From NCBI GenBank assembly GCA_039566865.1, contig CM076943.1, positions 39,750,663-39,814,662 of the forward strand: a DNA stretch of 64,000 bases, written 5' to 3'. Below are positions 11,560 to 64,000 of this stretch, one piece after another (the first letter of the stretch is position 1; every line of letters begins with the position of its first letter). The notes beneath the pieces are model-generated. The model had not been told where the DNA came from, made no database searches, and worked only from the letters and a program-made list of their open reading frames with translations. Both the position numbers and the translations under genes were made by a program. The stretch comes from Aurelia coerulea. Its lineage: Eukaryota > Cnidaria > Scyphozoa > Semaeostomeae > Ulmaridae.

Positions 11560-11790
11560 GCATATTCAAAATCGTACCGTTGGCAAGACGAATCTTTACG
11601 AAAATGGTACCATTGGCTAGACGAATTTTGACCATTTTCTGGACCAATATTTTACAATTTGTACCAAATATAATATCATGATCGTTCGCTAGACCAATAT
11701 TGTCAAAAATGATACCATTGGCTAGACCGTTGCCAGGCCAAAATTGCAAAAAGGTATACCCTTGGCTAGACTAGAGGTGACAAAAAGTAT
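11560..11790. repeat. Diverged tandem repeat of about 35 bp
   Basis: Six or so units are built on TACCATTGGCTAGAC, with a following AATTTTGACCATTTT-like block. They differ by substitutions and small gaps. G-rich and C-rich runs flank the region at about 11514 and 11837, so it may be the interior of a larger element. Confidence 0.6.
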
Positions 11791-12005
11791 ACCCTTCTTC
11801 GCAGCACATTCCCAGGTACCTTTACCATGGAAAACGCCCCCCCCCCCCACCTCCGTGCTGAGACCTCGTTGGAGCCAGTTTGAAATAGTGGTTACTAATT
11901 TCTGACAGAGGAAAGGTAAAATAAGTGGCTGCGTTGCGTCAAAAGCAGCACTTCTTTTTTCTCCAGAAATGTAAAAATCAAACAGAATTTAAAAGGAAGG
12001 GTTCT

Positions 12006-12249
12006 ACAATCCTGGCCAAAAGAAGCTGGGACACAGGCAAATTTCAGTGTCTTCGTGATATTTCCTAAAATATCGAGGAGAAAACATACGTTTAGAGTCT
12101 CCAAATCCCCCTCCCCCCTATTTCAATGTTGAGAAGTTCGAATGGCGTTTGATTCAAGCAACTTTGAAACGGGGGGAGCGGGAGCACGTAATCAAAGACT
12201 GAAGTAGTGCAATTTTATGATTTGTCCCAAGTATTTTGGCCAAGATTGT
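12006..12249. mobile_element. 245-bp MITE with ACAATCCTGGCCAAAA ends, copy 1
   Basis: The left end ACAATCCTGGCCAAAA and right end TTTTGGCCAAGATTGT are 16-bp inverted repeats with one mismatch. The copy at 13373-13618 is about 95 percent identical by eye and in the same orientation. It contains a C-rich run and a GAAACGGGGGGAGCGGG block. Confidence 0.85.
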
Positions 12250-13372
12250 CTAAAAAATTGCTATCACTACCTATCATATATGTTTCTATGAATCCAAATC
12301 TACTTGTATCAGACAAGCTCTTATACTATGAATGGATAGCCACTAACTGTGGGCTTAACTCCAGAGTACTTCAGATGTTAATGTTTTCATTGTTACTGAT
12401 TCATCCATCAGAACTATGACGTCATCAAATTATGCAAAATTTTCCCATTACGTTCAGCGAGATTTCTCTTGTGCACGAAACCTGCCAATGATTTTCGTTT
12501 GAAAACATCACAGTTATCACAGTTGAATGGTCTATTGTGCCCGATGAATTGTAATCCAGAACTTTTTGTTGAAGAATAATAAACCTGTTGCGGGGCAACC
12601 AGGCGGATTCTCGATATCTGGAACATTGAGAAAGGATCCAAATTTGTCAACGCTGCTCCCTACGTTAAACATTAATAATGTCGGCAACGTTTGCCCTATT
12701 CTAACAAATTTTGTCTCATTCTAATGAGAAAAATGAGCTTTATTAGCCTATAGCCAGTATTTGCATCGATATTTTCGTGAAATATGATTTCTGACGGTTC
12801 TCAATGGACTTTAAAAGAAACTTATCCGGAATTGTTTATTTTAAGTTTTTTAATTTTCGAGCGCCGTGAGATTTCCACCTTCCAGGAAATTTTTACTTGG
12901 TTTTTTTGCGTGAATAGGAAGACTTTGATGTTCAAATGTGGAATCAAACGAATTTACCAAAAAAACGTGACTTATCCCAAAATTATGGGGCATTTTTCTT
13001 TGGAGCGCCGTTGGGAGAACCGAAGAATTCACAAGAAACCGGACCTCAAACAATGACCCCAAAAGCTTTCTTGCAATGATAAGTCATTTTCAAAGAGCAG
13101 CGGAGTAGACAATCTTGCGATAGCGGAAAAAGCTCAGGATCCTAGTGTATGTCACTTTTTATAAGGGAATCTTTATTTGAGTGAAAATTGCAGCAATTTT
13201 GCCACGCCCATTTTTAAGAAGGTGCTCAGCGAATTTAGCGAACAACGCCTATTTCGGCATAGATAGCTGAGAACTCACTTCTTGTGTTGGGGATGACGGT
13301 GTTAATATTTCACACAGAAATCTTTATCGGTTCTCAAGATATGAGTTGTTATTTGTTAACAATCATTTTCAG

Positions 13373-13618
13373 ACAATCCTGGCCAAAAGAAGCTGGGACA
13401 CAGGAAAATTTCAGTGTCTTCATGATGTTTCCTAAAATATCGAGGAGAAAACATACGTTTAGAGTCTCCAAATCCCCCCTCCCCCCTATTTCAATGTTGA
13501 GAAGGTCGAATGGCGTTTGATTCAAGCAACTTTGAAACGGGGGGAGCGGGGGGCATGTAATCAAAGACCGAAGTAGTGATATTTTATGATTTGTCCGAAG
13601 TATTTTGGCCAAGATTGT
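13373..13618. mobile_element. 245-bp MITE with ACAATCCTGGCCAAAA ends, copy 2
   Basis: The same element as at 12006, separated from it by 1.1 kb of unrelated sequence. The two copies are a recent pair by sequence similarity. It directly abuts the next element at 13618. Confidence 0.85.
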
Positions 13619-13992
13619 AGCCTGTGTTTCAGACCACTTTGGAAAGGAAAGTGGTTTGTGTAACGGAGCGCTAATCCGTGTTCAGACGATGAATTGAATT
13701 GCGAAATAATTAAGGGCATTCTAACAAACGAGGGCTAATCGTTATCATTTTGTTCAGTCGTAAAAAGTCAGTAGGATTAGAAGGCATTCAAATCTCCTAT
13801 TCTTTGTATTGTAATGTGAATTCTTTGCGCAAAATAGGCTTTTCTTTCTGATAACAAAACAAAAAGTTATTATGCGAATTATTAGTTGCATATACTAATT
13901 TTTCTTTAGATTCTGAAGAAAATTTCTGAACACGGATAAGTGCTCCGTTACACAGTACACTTTCTTTTCCAAATGGTCTGGAACAGAGGCTA
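13618..13992. mobile_element. Foldback MITE with TAGCCTGTGTTTCAGACC ends
   Basis: The left arm TAGCCTGTGTTTCAGACCAC and right arm GGTCTGGAACAGAGGCTA are inverted. The match continues inward through TGTAACGGAGCGCTAATCCG and its near complement, giving arms of about 75 bp around a non-coding interior. Confidence 0.82.
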
Positions 13993-14993
13993 AAGGGTTC
14001 TGGCTTCATAGAGAAGTTTCATTTGCAACTTTAAAAGCTTTAAAAGGGCTGACTATGTTGTCTTAAAGATAAAGAACACAATTAACCCTTTGTAAAATGC
14101 AGAAAAAAAAGGGGGGGGCGTTTTTCCCTACCAGATTTTGCTGCACTGGGCTAAAACAACAAGAGATATAACCACCAGTCTTTGTGACTTTTAGTCAAAT
14201 TTAATAGGCAATTAAATGTTCAACATTTCATTGTTCTAACTCTGATCATGTGACCACAGTATTACCATATTTGGAGAGTGGTCAACAAAAAGAGCGTAAA
14301 ACATCCATCGTTTTTGTATCGTTTGTCTCAAACATGCACCATTTGATTGCTTTTGATGAGTACTTTCATTTCATATATGTATTTGTCATATTTGCTGACA
14401 TCAGCGAAATTTAATATCTATGACATCATTCACATATATGACGTCATTGATCTAATAAAGAAATGTAAAATATAAAAACTTTTGTATAATTTGCTTCCTC
14501 TTATTAATTTGATTGATTTTGAGTCCATATTTACTAAATAAATAGACAAGACTTGCAAAAAACTGCGAAGAAAATAAACGCATGAAACAAAAAGCTAATT
14601 CAAAGCAAATTGTGCTAAAAACAGAAGCTAGAAAAATGTGAAAAGTATGTATCTTGGATTTACAACATGTTTCCTACTATTTGAAACAAATTTGGAGGAA
14701 ATCGGTTAAATGGTTAATTAAAAGAATCTTTTTTGTTAAGAAGGTAGAAATTTGCCATTTTTCCTTTGTTTTTTGGTTGCCTGGCAACGAATCACGTGAA
14801 TATTGGGCCCAAAAACCCACCCATATGGGCGGCACATACCCGTACCTTAAACATGTTATTAATATGTACCCCCCCCCCGGGTTTGGACCAAGGTCTAGAA
14901 CTTGTTAATTATACTCGATAAAAATTTTCACCCGGTTCCAGAACTTTCCCTCCAAGTGATAACCGGATTAGAAAGAATCGGCAAAAGGTATAC
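13993..14993. other. Intergenic spacer without a gene
   Basis: I see no exon. The stretch contains a G run at 14110, several TGACGTCAT-like words, and near 14820-14880 a right-end fragment of the poly-C-tipped MITE family. Confidence 0.4.
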
Positions 14994-15212
14994 AGGGTCT
15001 ACTGGGGTAATGTAGGTAAGCGTGGGGTACAATGGGAAATTAAAAACATTCTTCAGATTCTATTCAGATGTTCTCTGGCTACATCTGTTAGAGCTACCCT
15101 TCTTTAAGTATTGAATTTGATTAAACAGCCCATGATCTACCATTTTTTGGGAATCAATTTAATCAATTTCACCCCTAGCATACCCATTTTACCCTTTCAG
15201 ACTGCAGACCCT
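14994..15212. mobile_element. Possible small MITE with AGGGTCTAC ends
   Basis: AGGGTCTACTGGGGTAATGT at the left is partly complementary to the right end GTTTCACCCCTAGCATACCC-like block and GACCCT. The repeat is imperfect, so this is a weak call. Confidence 0.4.
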
Positions 15213-15296
15213 ACTCCAAATTAGAAAGAGAGAGAACAATTGCCTTCTTTTGATACCTGGCGTTAAAAATGGTGCCAAAGCGATGGCGTGGTGTAC

Positions 15297-15536
15297 AACC
15301 ACTTACCACCGACCACACCGACCACACTGACCAGCGACCAGCGACCAGCTCCCCCGACCACCGACCAACACCACCGACCATCGACCATGAAAACCACCGA
15401 CCACCGACCAAGAAACCACTTACCACCGACCATAACTGTCACCAACCACCGACCAGATCCACCGACCACCAACCACCAAATCAACCGACCACATACCACC
15501 GACCACATACCACCGACCACATACCACCGACCAAAT
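15297..15536. repeat. ACCGACC minisatellite, forward orientation
   Basis: About 240 bp of irregular ACCACCGACC-type units. It is preceded by GCGTGGTGTACAACCACTTA, which occurs inverted beside the second array at 17570. All six-frame translations are repetitive artefacts. Confidence 0.9.
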
Positions 15537-16394
15537 TTTAATTACAAACTCAACGTTTTGTAAGAAACTTAGATTATAAATGTTTTCAATTTAAAGACGT
15601 TGTCGAGTGCCTAAAAATGTCTAAAAATGTAGGTCCATTTCTGAATAATCTGTTTATTAAGAAACTGAGGGCACAGTTTTCTAAACGTTTTATTTCTATC
15701 TCAACGATCAGCACATTTTAAACAACTGTATTATTATTACACGTATCTTTATATAAGAAACTGCCCATAAGTAATTCAACTCTCAGATCGCCAAAAATTG
15801 AGAAACTCCAGTACTGGGAATATATAAGTTAAGAAACTATGTATTTTGATAATAGAAATCCTTGGCATTTTGCCACCGAACAGGGTATCATTTTCAGGAT
15901 TCCTACTCCGGGACAGGTATCACTTTTGTACAGTCGGTTCCATGACATGGTCCATATTTTGTATAATTGACTACGTAACGTCGTTGTAAACTGTGATTTA
16001 AATCGTTTGGATGGCAACCATTCCGCTTTTTTGATAGATTTCTATCAACTTACTATTAAATCTCAGGGCAGAGTACAGTTTTTTATTAAGAAACTCAAGT
16101 ACAGGGTATCGTTATTACAATTTTACTCCCGGACAGGGTATCAGTTTTGGAACTTTTACTCTGGGACAGGGTGCCTTTTCAGATTTTTCCAGCGGCACGT
16201 CCCCGTATTTTCATAGACCAAGTACCCCCCCCCCCCCACCCTGGTGCTCGTAATGTACTTGGGTAATGTGTAAATATTGGAAAGGCATAGCAAATCTTGT
16301 TTTCAAATGTTCACGTGGCACAGGTAATGAGCATGAAGAATGCTATGGAACCAGAACCTTGTAAGAAACTCTGAGTGCTCAAAGTCTGATAATT

Positions 16395-17132
16395 TCAACC
16401 CTATTTCACCTGGGCTCTTTTGATTCACTCCTCACCTGGGGGGGGGGCCTTTATGCCCCCCCTAATTATTTCCAAAATCGATAGAGTTATGAAGTTGCAA
16501 GTTGCTGGTACACAGTACCATGAACCTATTGTGATTCTAATTAAATAATTAACGTTTAATTAGTCACGTGACTCATTGCTAGGCAACTAGATATGTTATG
16601 ACCAGTCTGCAATAAGGTTATGTATGGTAACTGCAACAATGTCCTACATTTTAGCGAAAACAAACTTTATTCTTATAAACGGTTAATACTCTCGTACAAC
16701 ATCATAATTACTCCCAAAATAAAGCATTAACTTTTATTTTTTTATACACCTATTCAAACAATGACGTCATAAATATCTATGACGTCATATGTCTAAAAAA
16801 CTATAAACATTAATGAAAATTAACAAGCTATATATCATATGAAAGCTCTTAATGAGAGCAGTTCAATGACACTAATTGTGACAAAATCGAAAAAAGGATT
16901 GGCCAAATTAGAAACAATTTAGTGTTTTCTTTTGTGACATCTCTCCAAATAAGGGCATTCAATTGTCACATGACTCATATAATTAAAACAAAATTTATAG
17001 AATCGTGTAAAGCATTAAATTCTAGGAAAAGTCAGTTGGTACCAGCATTCTGTCTCATATAGTTAAAGAGCTGCATATCAATGTTTGGTTGGGGGGGGGG
17101 GCCATAATGCCCCCCAGATGAAATAGGGTTAA
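16395..17132. mobile_element. piggyBac-like non-autonomous element, copy 1
   Basis: The ends CCCTATTTCACCTGGG and CCCCAGATGAAATAGGG are inverted repeats. TTAA follows on the right and a mutated TCAA precedes on the left. G or C runs sit just inside both tips. The copy at 42275 has intact TTAA at both ends, so TTAA-specific insertion by a piggyBac-type transposase is inferred. No transposase is encoded. Confidence 0.75.
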
Positions 17133-17569
17133 GAAAATTTCAGTACTGGCCCAAATTCTTGACTTATTATATGCTGGACTTATTGTATGGCCGTAGTTTT
17201 CGCTATTGGTCTTCCAAAATGAGGAACTCATGGCTGAAGGTTCGTTGATTCTTGGATTGAGGAGACATTCATCTGAACACTTGTAGCTTTTGTTCATTGC
17301 TAACATCACTGAAAACTTTAGTTCTGAGGCGTTTTATCGTCTGAGGCTTGAGCCGCCAACTTAGGCAACTTAGGCCATCCTGGACCATCCGAGGGAACAT
17401 TATTAGGGGAACAAACAATATCGTCCAAATTTTCTGTGTGAAGGTCCACGAGTGGTAGTTTGAGCATCCATCAGTCTAAATCAGAAGCGATAACTACGAA
17501 CTTATAGTGCGAAACTATATTCAGACTACACGTGCACAAAGGACATTTTTGAGAAAAAATTGCAAAAAA
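17133..17569. other. Intergenic spacer
   Basis: No coding exon or clear element is recognised between the piggyBac-like element and the second minisatellite. Confidence 0.3.
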
Positions 17570-17800
17570 ATTGGTCGTTGGTAAGTGGTTTTCTTGGTCG
17601 GTGGTAAGTGGTAAGTGGTTTGTTGGTCGGTGGTTGTTATGGTCGGTGGTAAGTGGTTTGTTGGTCGGTGGTCGGTGGTTGTTATGGTCGGTGGTCGGTG
17701 GTCGGTGGCTGTCATGGTCGGTGGTAAGTGCGGTAAGTGGACGGTGGTATGTGCGGTCGATGGTATGTGGTCGGTGTGGTAGGTGGTATGTTGTTGTACA
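17570..17800. repeat. ACCGACC minisatellite, inverted orientation
   Basis: About 230 bp of GGTCGGTGGTAAGTGG units, the complement of the array at 15297. It is followed by TTGTTGTACACCACGCC, the inverse of the flank of the first array. The pair may be the two ends of one 2.5-kb foldback element or two copies of one repeat. Confidence 0.9.
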
Positions 17801-17837
17801 CCACGCCTAAAGCGATACCTGGAAAGGAGTGCACGTG

Positions 17838-20287
17838 CACATTGTGCACTTAATTTCTTGAATGACAGTGCTTTTGATATAAATGCTAAATTCAATAGAT
17901 TTTTAACCTGCCTTGATGAATTGGTGAAAAATCATGCTCCTCTAAGAAACTTTCAAAGAATGATATCAAATTTAGGAACAAACCCTGGATTAATGGCAAA
18001 ATACAAAAAATGATGCTCATCAGAGACAGATTGCCTAGGAACCTTAAAAAAAACAAGGATCAATCTCTTATGGATCTTTACAAAAAGTTCAGAAATCGGG
18101 TTTCAGAGTCCTTGAGAGAAGGTAAAGCTAGCTATTTCTACAACTATTTTCATAAGAACAGCAATAACATGAAACAGCTATGGTCAGGAATTAAATCAGT
18201 TATAAGTATTAGGAAATCAAGTAATGTAAATGTGATAAATAAGCTAAAGGATAAAAATGGCAACATTACTTCAGATCCAGCAGTTATTGCCAACATTTTT
18301 AATAAGTACTTTGTAAATGTTTCTCATGATATCACAAAAAATTTACCAAGATCCAACAAGTCACCTGTAAATTTCATGGCTGACAGAACTGGAAATTTAT
18401 TTTTCACTGCGCCTTCAATTCCTTATGAAATATCTGATATTATCTCTACTTTAAAATCTGGAAAATCACTTGGACCCACCCAACAGCGTTCCAATGAAAA
18501 TTCTAAAATCTCTTTCGTCACTGATATCTTCTCCACTTTCTCAAATTATTAATGAGTCATTTCAATCTGGGGTCTTCCCTGACAAGTTGAAGTTGGCCAA
18601 AGTAATTCCTCTTTTCAAGAAAGCTTGTCCACTAACTGCATCCAATTATAGACCGATTTCTCTTCTCTCTGTTTTTAGCAAAATCACAGAAAAAGTGATG
18701 TATGAACGTCTCTACAAATTTCTTGTCAAACATGAAATTCTATATGCTTTGCAATTTGGATTCCGTGCAAGCCATTCAATTAACCATGCTCTGGTTAGTC
18801 TGAAGCCATCAAAAACTCATTGGATAATAAAAAATTTAGCTGTGGAATTTTCATTGATTTGCAAAAGGCATTTGATACAGTGAATCATGATATTCTGTTG
18901 ACAAAGCTTGAACATTATGGAATCAGAGGAATTTCTCTAGACTGGTTCACATCCTATCTCTCAGAAAGGAACAGTATGTCTCTGTAAATGGATCTAACTC
19001 TAGCCATCTCAATGTTACCTGTGGGGTCCCACAGGGCTCTGTTCTTGGCCCTCTTCTCTTCCTAATTTACATCAATGATTTACCACTATCATCCTCAAAA
19101 CTAACATTCTATTTATTTGCTGATGATACTAACATTTACTATGAAGCTGAAAATCTCAATCAGCTGCAAAAAGTGATTAGCAAAGAACTAAAAAAAAGTA
19201 AAGACGTGGCTTGATATGAACAAATTGTCACTGAATATTGATAAAACTAATTTTATTATCTTTAAGTTCCCTCAACATCCCTCAACTGAAACTGTTAGCA
19301 TCAAAATTGGTAGCCTCCCTGTCAAAAAAAACCTCTTATGTCAAATTTCTAGGCGTTCTTTTGGACGAGAGTCTTTCCTGGAAATATCACTTGACTGAGC
19401 TTTCAAAAAAATTTGCTAGAACCTGTGGGATGTTCTTCAAAGTGAGACACTTTTTACCAATTAACGTTTTGATTTGCCTCTATAATTCTTTATTTTCACC
19501 TTTCCTTCAGTACGGTATTTTAGTTTGGGGTCTTACCTATGAAACTTATATCAACCCAGTTTTTCTCTTACAGAAAAGGGTTGTAAGAGCAATTTCTTTT
19601 GAACATTTTACTTCACCCTCTTCGCCTATTTTCTTAGACTTAAAGATCTTAAAGGTGCATGACCTCTTTCAGCTAAAATTGCTTAGTTTGTCTATGATAG
19701 TATCAACAAGATCTCTCCTGCTTGTTTTCATTCATTCTTTCCATTAGTTGAATCTGTTCATCAACGTGGTACACGGCAAGTCACCAAAAATTGTATTTTT
19801 GTTTGTCAGAAAAATACCCTGCAATATGGTCTCAGGTCAGTGCGTTACCATGGAGCAAAGTGCTGGAACAACATTTCTGTAGAGATAAAAAGTTCACCAT
19901 CTGCTTATAGCTTTCGTAGAAAACTCAAAGCTTTTTTCTTTGAAAACAATTACCAACCATAGAAATGTCAGTATTTTTGCAAATTTATATACAATATGAA
20001 AGAATTAATAATTTTCAATAATTATCTTTGAAACAGGGGGTGCTCTCTCCTCGATTAGCCTAGCTACTGAAGGAGCTCCTCCTTAAGAAATTCCCCCACT
20101 TACAATTCTTCTTGTTGTTAATTTGATTTAGAATCTATTGTATATTTCCCAAATGTAATTTTCTTCATATTTTATAACCATTGTTTTGTTTAGTTCATCT
20201 GTTATATTAATTCTGATTTTGTTCCATTTGTATTAGGTATATGTTTAGTTTGTGTTTATAGAATTGTAGGTAGTGGAATTTTAGAAT
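17838..20287 (+). mobile_element. Degenerate non-LTR (LINE) retrotransposon, reverse transcriptase remnant
   Basis: Reverse-transcriptase blocks appear in the correct order but in different frames. They are NYRPISLLSVFSKITEKV (about 18637), QFGFRASHSINHA (18750), IDLQKAFDTVNHDIL (18855), [20 protein letters not shown] (19020), the catalytic FADD motif (19116-19127), LSLNIDKTNFIIF (19225), and the thumb region FLGVLLDESLSWKYHL (19348). At least four frameshifts and a stop near 18986 show it is not intact. No apurinic-endonuclease domain is seen upstream, so it is 5' truncated. The layout fits the CR1/L2/Jockey group, with the exact clade unassigned. Its 3' UTR runs into the (GAACT)n array, which is probably the expanded 3' tail. 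Confidence 0.9.
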
Positions 20288-20620
20288 ATGAAACTGAACT
20301 GAACTGAACTGAACTGAACTGAACTGAACTGAACTGAACTGAACTGAACTGAACTGAACTGAACTGAACTGAACTGAACTGAACTGAACTGAACTGAACT
20401 GAACTGAACTGAACTGAACTGAACTGAACTGAACTGAACTGAACTGAACTGAACTGAACTGAACTGAACTGAACTGAACTGAACTGAACTGAACTGAACT
20501 GAACTGAACTGCACTGAACTGCACTGAACTGAACTGAACTGCACTGAACTGAACTGCACTGAACTGAACTGAACTGAACTGCACTGAACTGAACTGAACT
20601 GAACTGAACTGAACTGAACT
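20288..20620. repeat. (GAACT)n pentanucleotide array, LINE 3' tail
   Basis: About 66 nearly perfect GAACT units, with GCACT variants only in the right third (from about 20511). It starts immediately after the LINE 3' UTR at GAATATGAAACT. Long VQFSS-repeat translations on the minus strand are artefacts of the 5-bp period. Confidence 0.95.
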
Positions 20621-21078
20621 CCCGGCGGGTGCACTTGACTTAATGGAACACACCCACCCAAGTCCATGATGCTAAAAAAGACCCCCTTTTCACTGAGAAA
20701 GAAAGTAAGATTCACCCCCCTTTTCACTGACATTTCACTGACATTTCATTTCACTGACTGACATTTCACTGACATATTACTGTACTCATGCTACACTCAA
20801 GACAATTGTTGACCTTGTGACCTTGCTTTAAGACCAACTGTTTGATACATTATTTCACTTTACTCTTTGTGTTGGGTTTTTCATTCCATTTTTGTCATCA
20901 GCTGATCAGTAAAATTTCAGAAGATTTACCCCTATTTTTAAATTCACTGACCACCTTTGCAAAACATACCCTTTTTTTTAAATCCTAGGTCCTAGCTTTT
21001 GGCTAGTTTTATACCCTTTCTCAGTGATTTTATGGACACGGGTGGTGTCACTTTTCACTCAGCACTGCACCCGCCGGG
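20621..21078. mobile_element. TIR element inserted in the GAACT array
   Basis: The ends CCCGGCGGGTGCA and TGCACCCGCCGGG form a perfect 13-bp inverted repeat around 430 bp of non-coding sequence. The flanks on both sides are GAACT repeats, so the element split the array. An ACT target duplication is possible but cannot be resolved inside a repeat. Confidence 0.78.
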
Positions 21079-21121
21079 ACTGAACTGGACTGGACTGGAC
21101 TGAACTGAACTGAACTGAACT
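21079..21121. repeat. Distal remnant of GAACT array
   Basis: Short continuation of ACTGA/ACTGG units to the right of the inserted element, with GGACT variants. Confidence 0.85.
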
Positions 21122-21583
21122 GTGCACCCCCTGTGCACACTTGCACTTGCACACTGACCTTATTTGTTTAGCCTCGTTTTCAAATTTAAGTTTTAATTTC
21201 GATTTCAATAATTTGAAATCAGACCGCGGACCGCGCGAAGAAGCCACAGTTATTTGTCTTGAATTATGCATGAAGAAAAAATCGTATTTGCAGCATTCGC
21301 TATGGCATAAAGACTTTGATAAATAGTAACTGGAATTCAGCAGAAAATGGAGCAATAATAGTAGGAGTTTCAGACCAATCAGAAAAACAACAGCATACTA
21401 TTTGGTCGCTAAGGAAGCTGCCCCAAAACTTAGGCCATAAACAATTGGCTGCAAAAAACTGACGACGATACATTCTCATTGGTTACAGCCTGGATAAAGA
21501 AGCCAAGTCGGATTTAGGCGTGACTTTGTTTCATTAAAGTATCCATTTAATAAGAAATTTACGGAGTCTGAAGTTAGCTCGAC
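21122..21583 (+). promoter_or_regulatory. Presumed NEK1 upstream and 5' UTR region
   Basis: This lies between the repeat array and the NEK1 start codon. No TATA box or other motif stands out. It must hold the transcription start if exon 1 is the first exon, but an upstream non-coding exon cannot be excluded. Confidence 0.3.
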
Positions 21584-63149
<41,566 letters not shown>

Positions 63150-63255
63150 GTTTCAAAAGCATATGTTTTACATTCATTTATTAATGTCTGAATTCATTTA
63201 TGATTATTACACATATCATCTTTCTCTCAAAAAACTGTTCCATGCATAGCATCTT

Positions 63256-63811
63256 TGTTGCTAATACCGATAAGTTTCTAGTTTCTAGAGGAATAGGGAT
63301 GTTGAAATACTACAAAAAGTATCCCCCTCTTCTCACAATACGAAGCATGTATAAAATTCTTGTAGAACCATATTTTAGATATTGCTGCCCTGTATGGGGA
63401 AGCTGTGGCTCCACAGCAATAAACGAACTACAAAAACTTCAAAATCGGGCTGTAAGAATAGTTACTAACAGTAGATATGATGCTTCTGCAAAGCCTATCA
63501 TCAAGAAACTTGGATGGCATACTGTTATTGAAATTATTCAAATGGAGACCTTGAGTATCGTATACAAATCTATCAATGATCTGGCTCCCACTTACCTGAC
63601 AGAAATGTTCTCAAGACTCTCGGATACATGTAAGAGAGAATTACGCAATACTAGATCTGATTTAGAAATTCCCATGCGAAAATCTGCAAATGGCCAAAAA
63701 TGCTTCTCATATAAAGGCGTGACAATGTGGAATTGTCTCAGCCTAGAATCAAAATTGTCCCCGACATTGAAAACTTTAAAAAAAAGCATAGCAAACCTTG
63801 CATTTAGCTAA
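63256..63811 (+). mobile_element. LINE reverse-transcriptase C-terminal fragment
   Basis: Open frame with GMLKYYKKYPPLLTIRSMYK, ILVEPYFRYCCPVWGSCGST, LQKLQNRAVRIVTNSRYDAS, LNDLAPTYL-like INDLAPTYLTEMF, and the end KSIANLAFS and stop. It covers the thumb and C-terminal part of a LINE RT ORF in the NEK1 intron. An AT-rich 3' UTR follows to the window end. Confidence 0.88.
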
Positions 63812-64000
63812 TTCTCTCTCATATCATATCTAGCATATGCATGATCATATCTAAAATGTTTATACACTTTGCTGATAGCTGTATAGATCAAATTGATTGT
63901 AGTTTTATTTTAGATTTACGTGTAAATTTAGATAGTTTCTTTTCGTTTGTAAGTTTTTTAACAGGGTACATTGTAAAACAGTATAACTGAATGTTTTACC

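Noticed and set aside
15211..15563. Open frames on both strands through the ACCGACC minisatellite
   Set aside because: Simple-repeat translation in several frames at once, with no domain or splice context.
18010..18552. 180-codon frame as an independent gene
   Set aside because: It is the pre-RT part of a LINE ORF2. The next RT blocks follow in other frames, so it is part of the degenerate element.
20207..20733. Long minus-strand open frames of VQFSS repeats
   Set aside because: They are translations of the GAACT pentamer. A 5-bp period yields an open 15-bp repeat in several frames, and no start context or homology exists.

Overview
This is a 64 kb piece of an animal nuclear genome. It is AT-rich, its genes are split into short exons by long introns with consensus-type splice sites, and most of the remaining DNA is transposon debris. 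No bacterial operons, CRISPR arrays or phage genes are visible. The main gene encodes a protein very close to vertebrate NEK1, with the key catalytic residues at the vertebrate residue numbers. That, together with many small terminal-inverted-repeat (TIR) elements and CR1/L2-like LINE remnants, suggests a marine invertebrate such as a cnidarian. The species assignment is inference.

Layout: (1) Positions 1-7463 hold the last three recognisable coding exons of an unidentified plus-strand gene, embedded in small TIR elements. (2) Positions 7464-21583 are intergenic. They contain nested MITEs, an ATCGAT-rich palindromic element, two ACCGACC minisatellites in inverted orientation, and a degenerate LINE (about 17838-20287) whose 3' end runs directly into a (GAACT)n array of about 66 units. 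A further element with a perfect 13-bp TIR sits in that array. (3) Positions 21584-63149 hold a NEK1-type kinase gene on the plus strand. I placed 24 exons totalling 2007 nt, exactly 669 codons in one continuous frame. They cover the kinase domain (residues about 4-262) and the start of the basic, coiled-coil tail. The gene runs off the right edge of the window. Its introns contain at least 25 mobile-element copies or fragments.

The mobile elements fall into recognisable groups: TA-flanked elements whose tips all begin CCGGGTG but whose interiors differ; TTAA-flanked elements (piggyBac-like); TTA/TAA-flanked elements (PIF/Harbinger-like); tRNA-derived SINE heads; and LINE fragments that retain only the C-terminal end of the reverse-transcriptase ORF.

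The observations most worth following up are a MITE copy 19 bp upstream of NEK1 exon 16 that carries an in-frame candidate splice acceptor, a perfect 20-bp-stem hairpin inside a NEK1 intron, and the LINE-tail satellite. I did not find an evident multi-gene new system. The unusual content is mostly in how mobile elements are built, nested and placed against the exons of NEK1.
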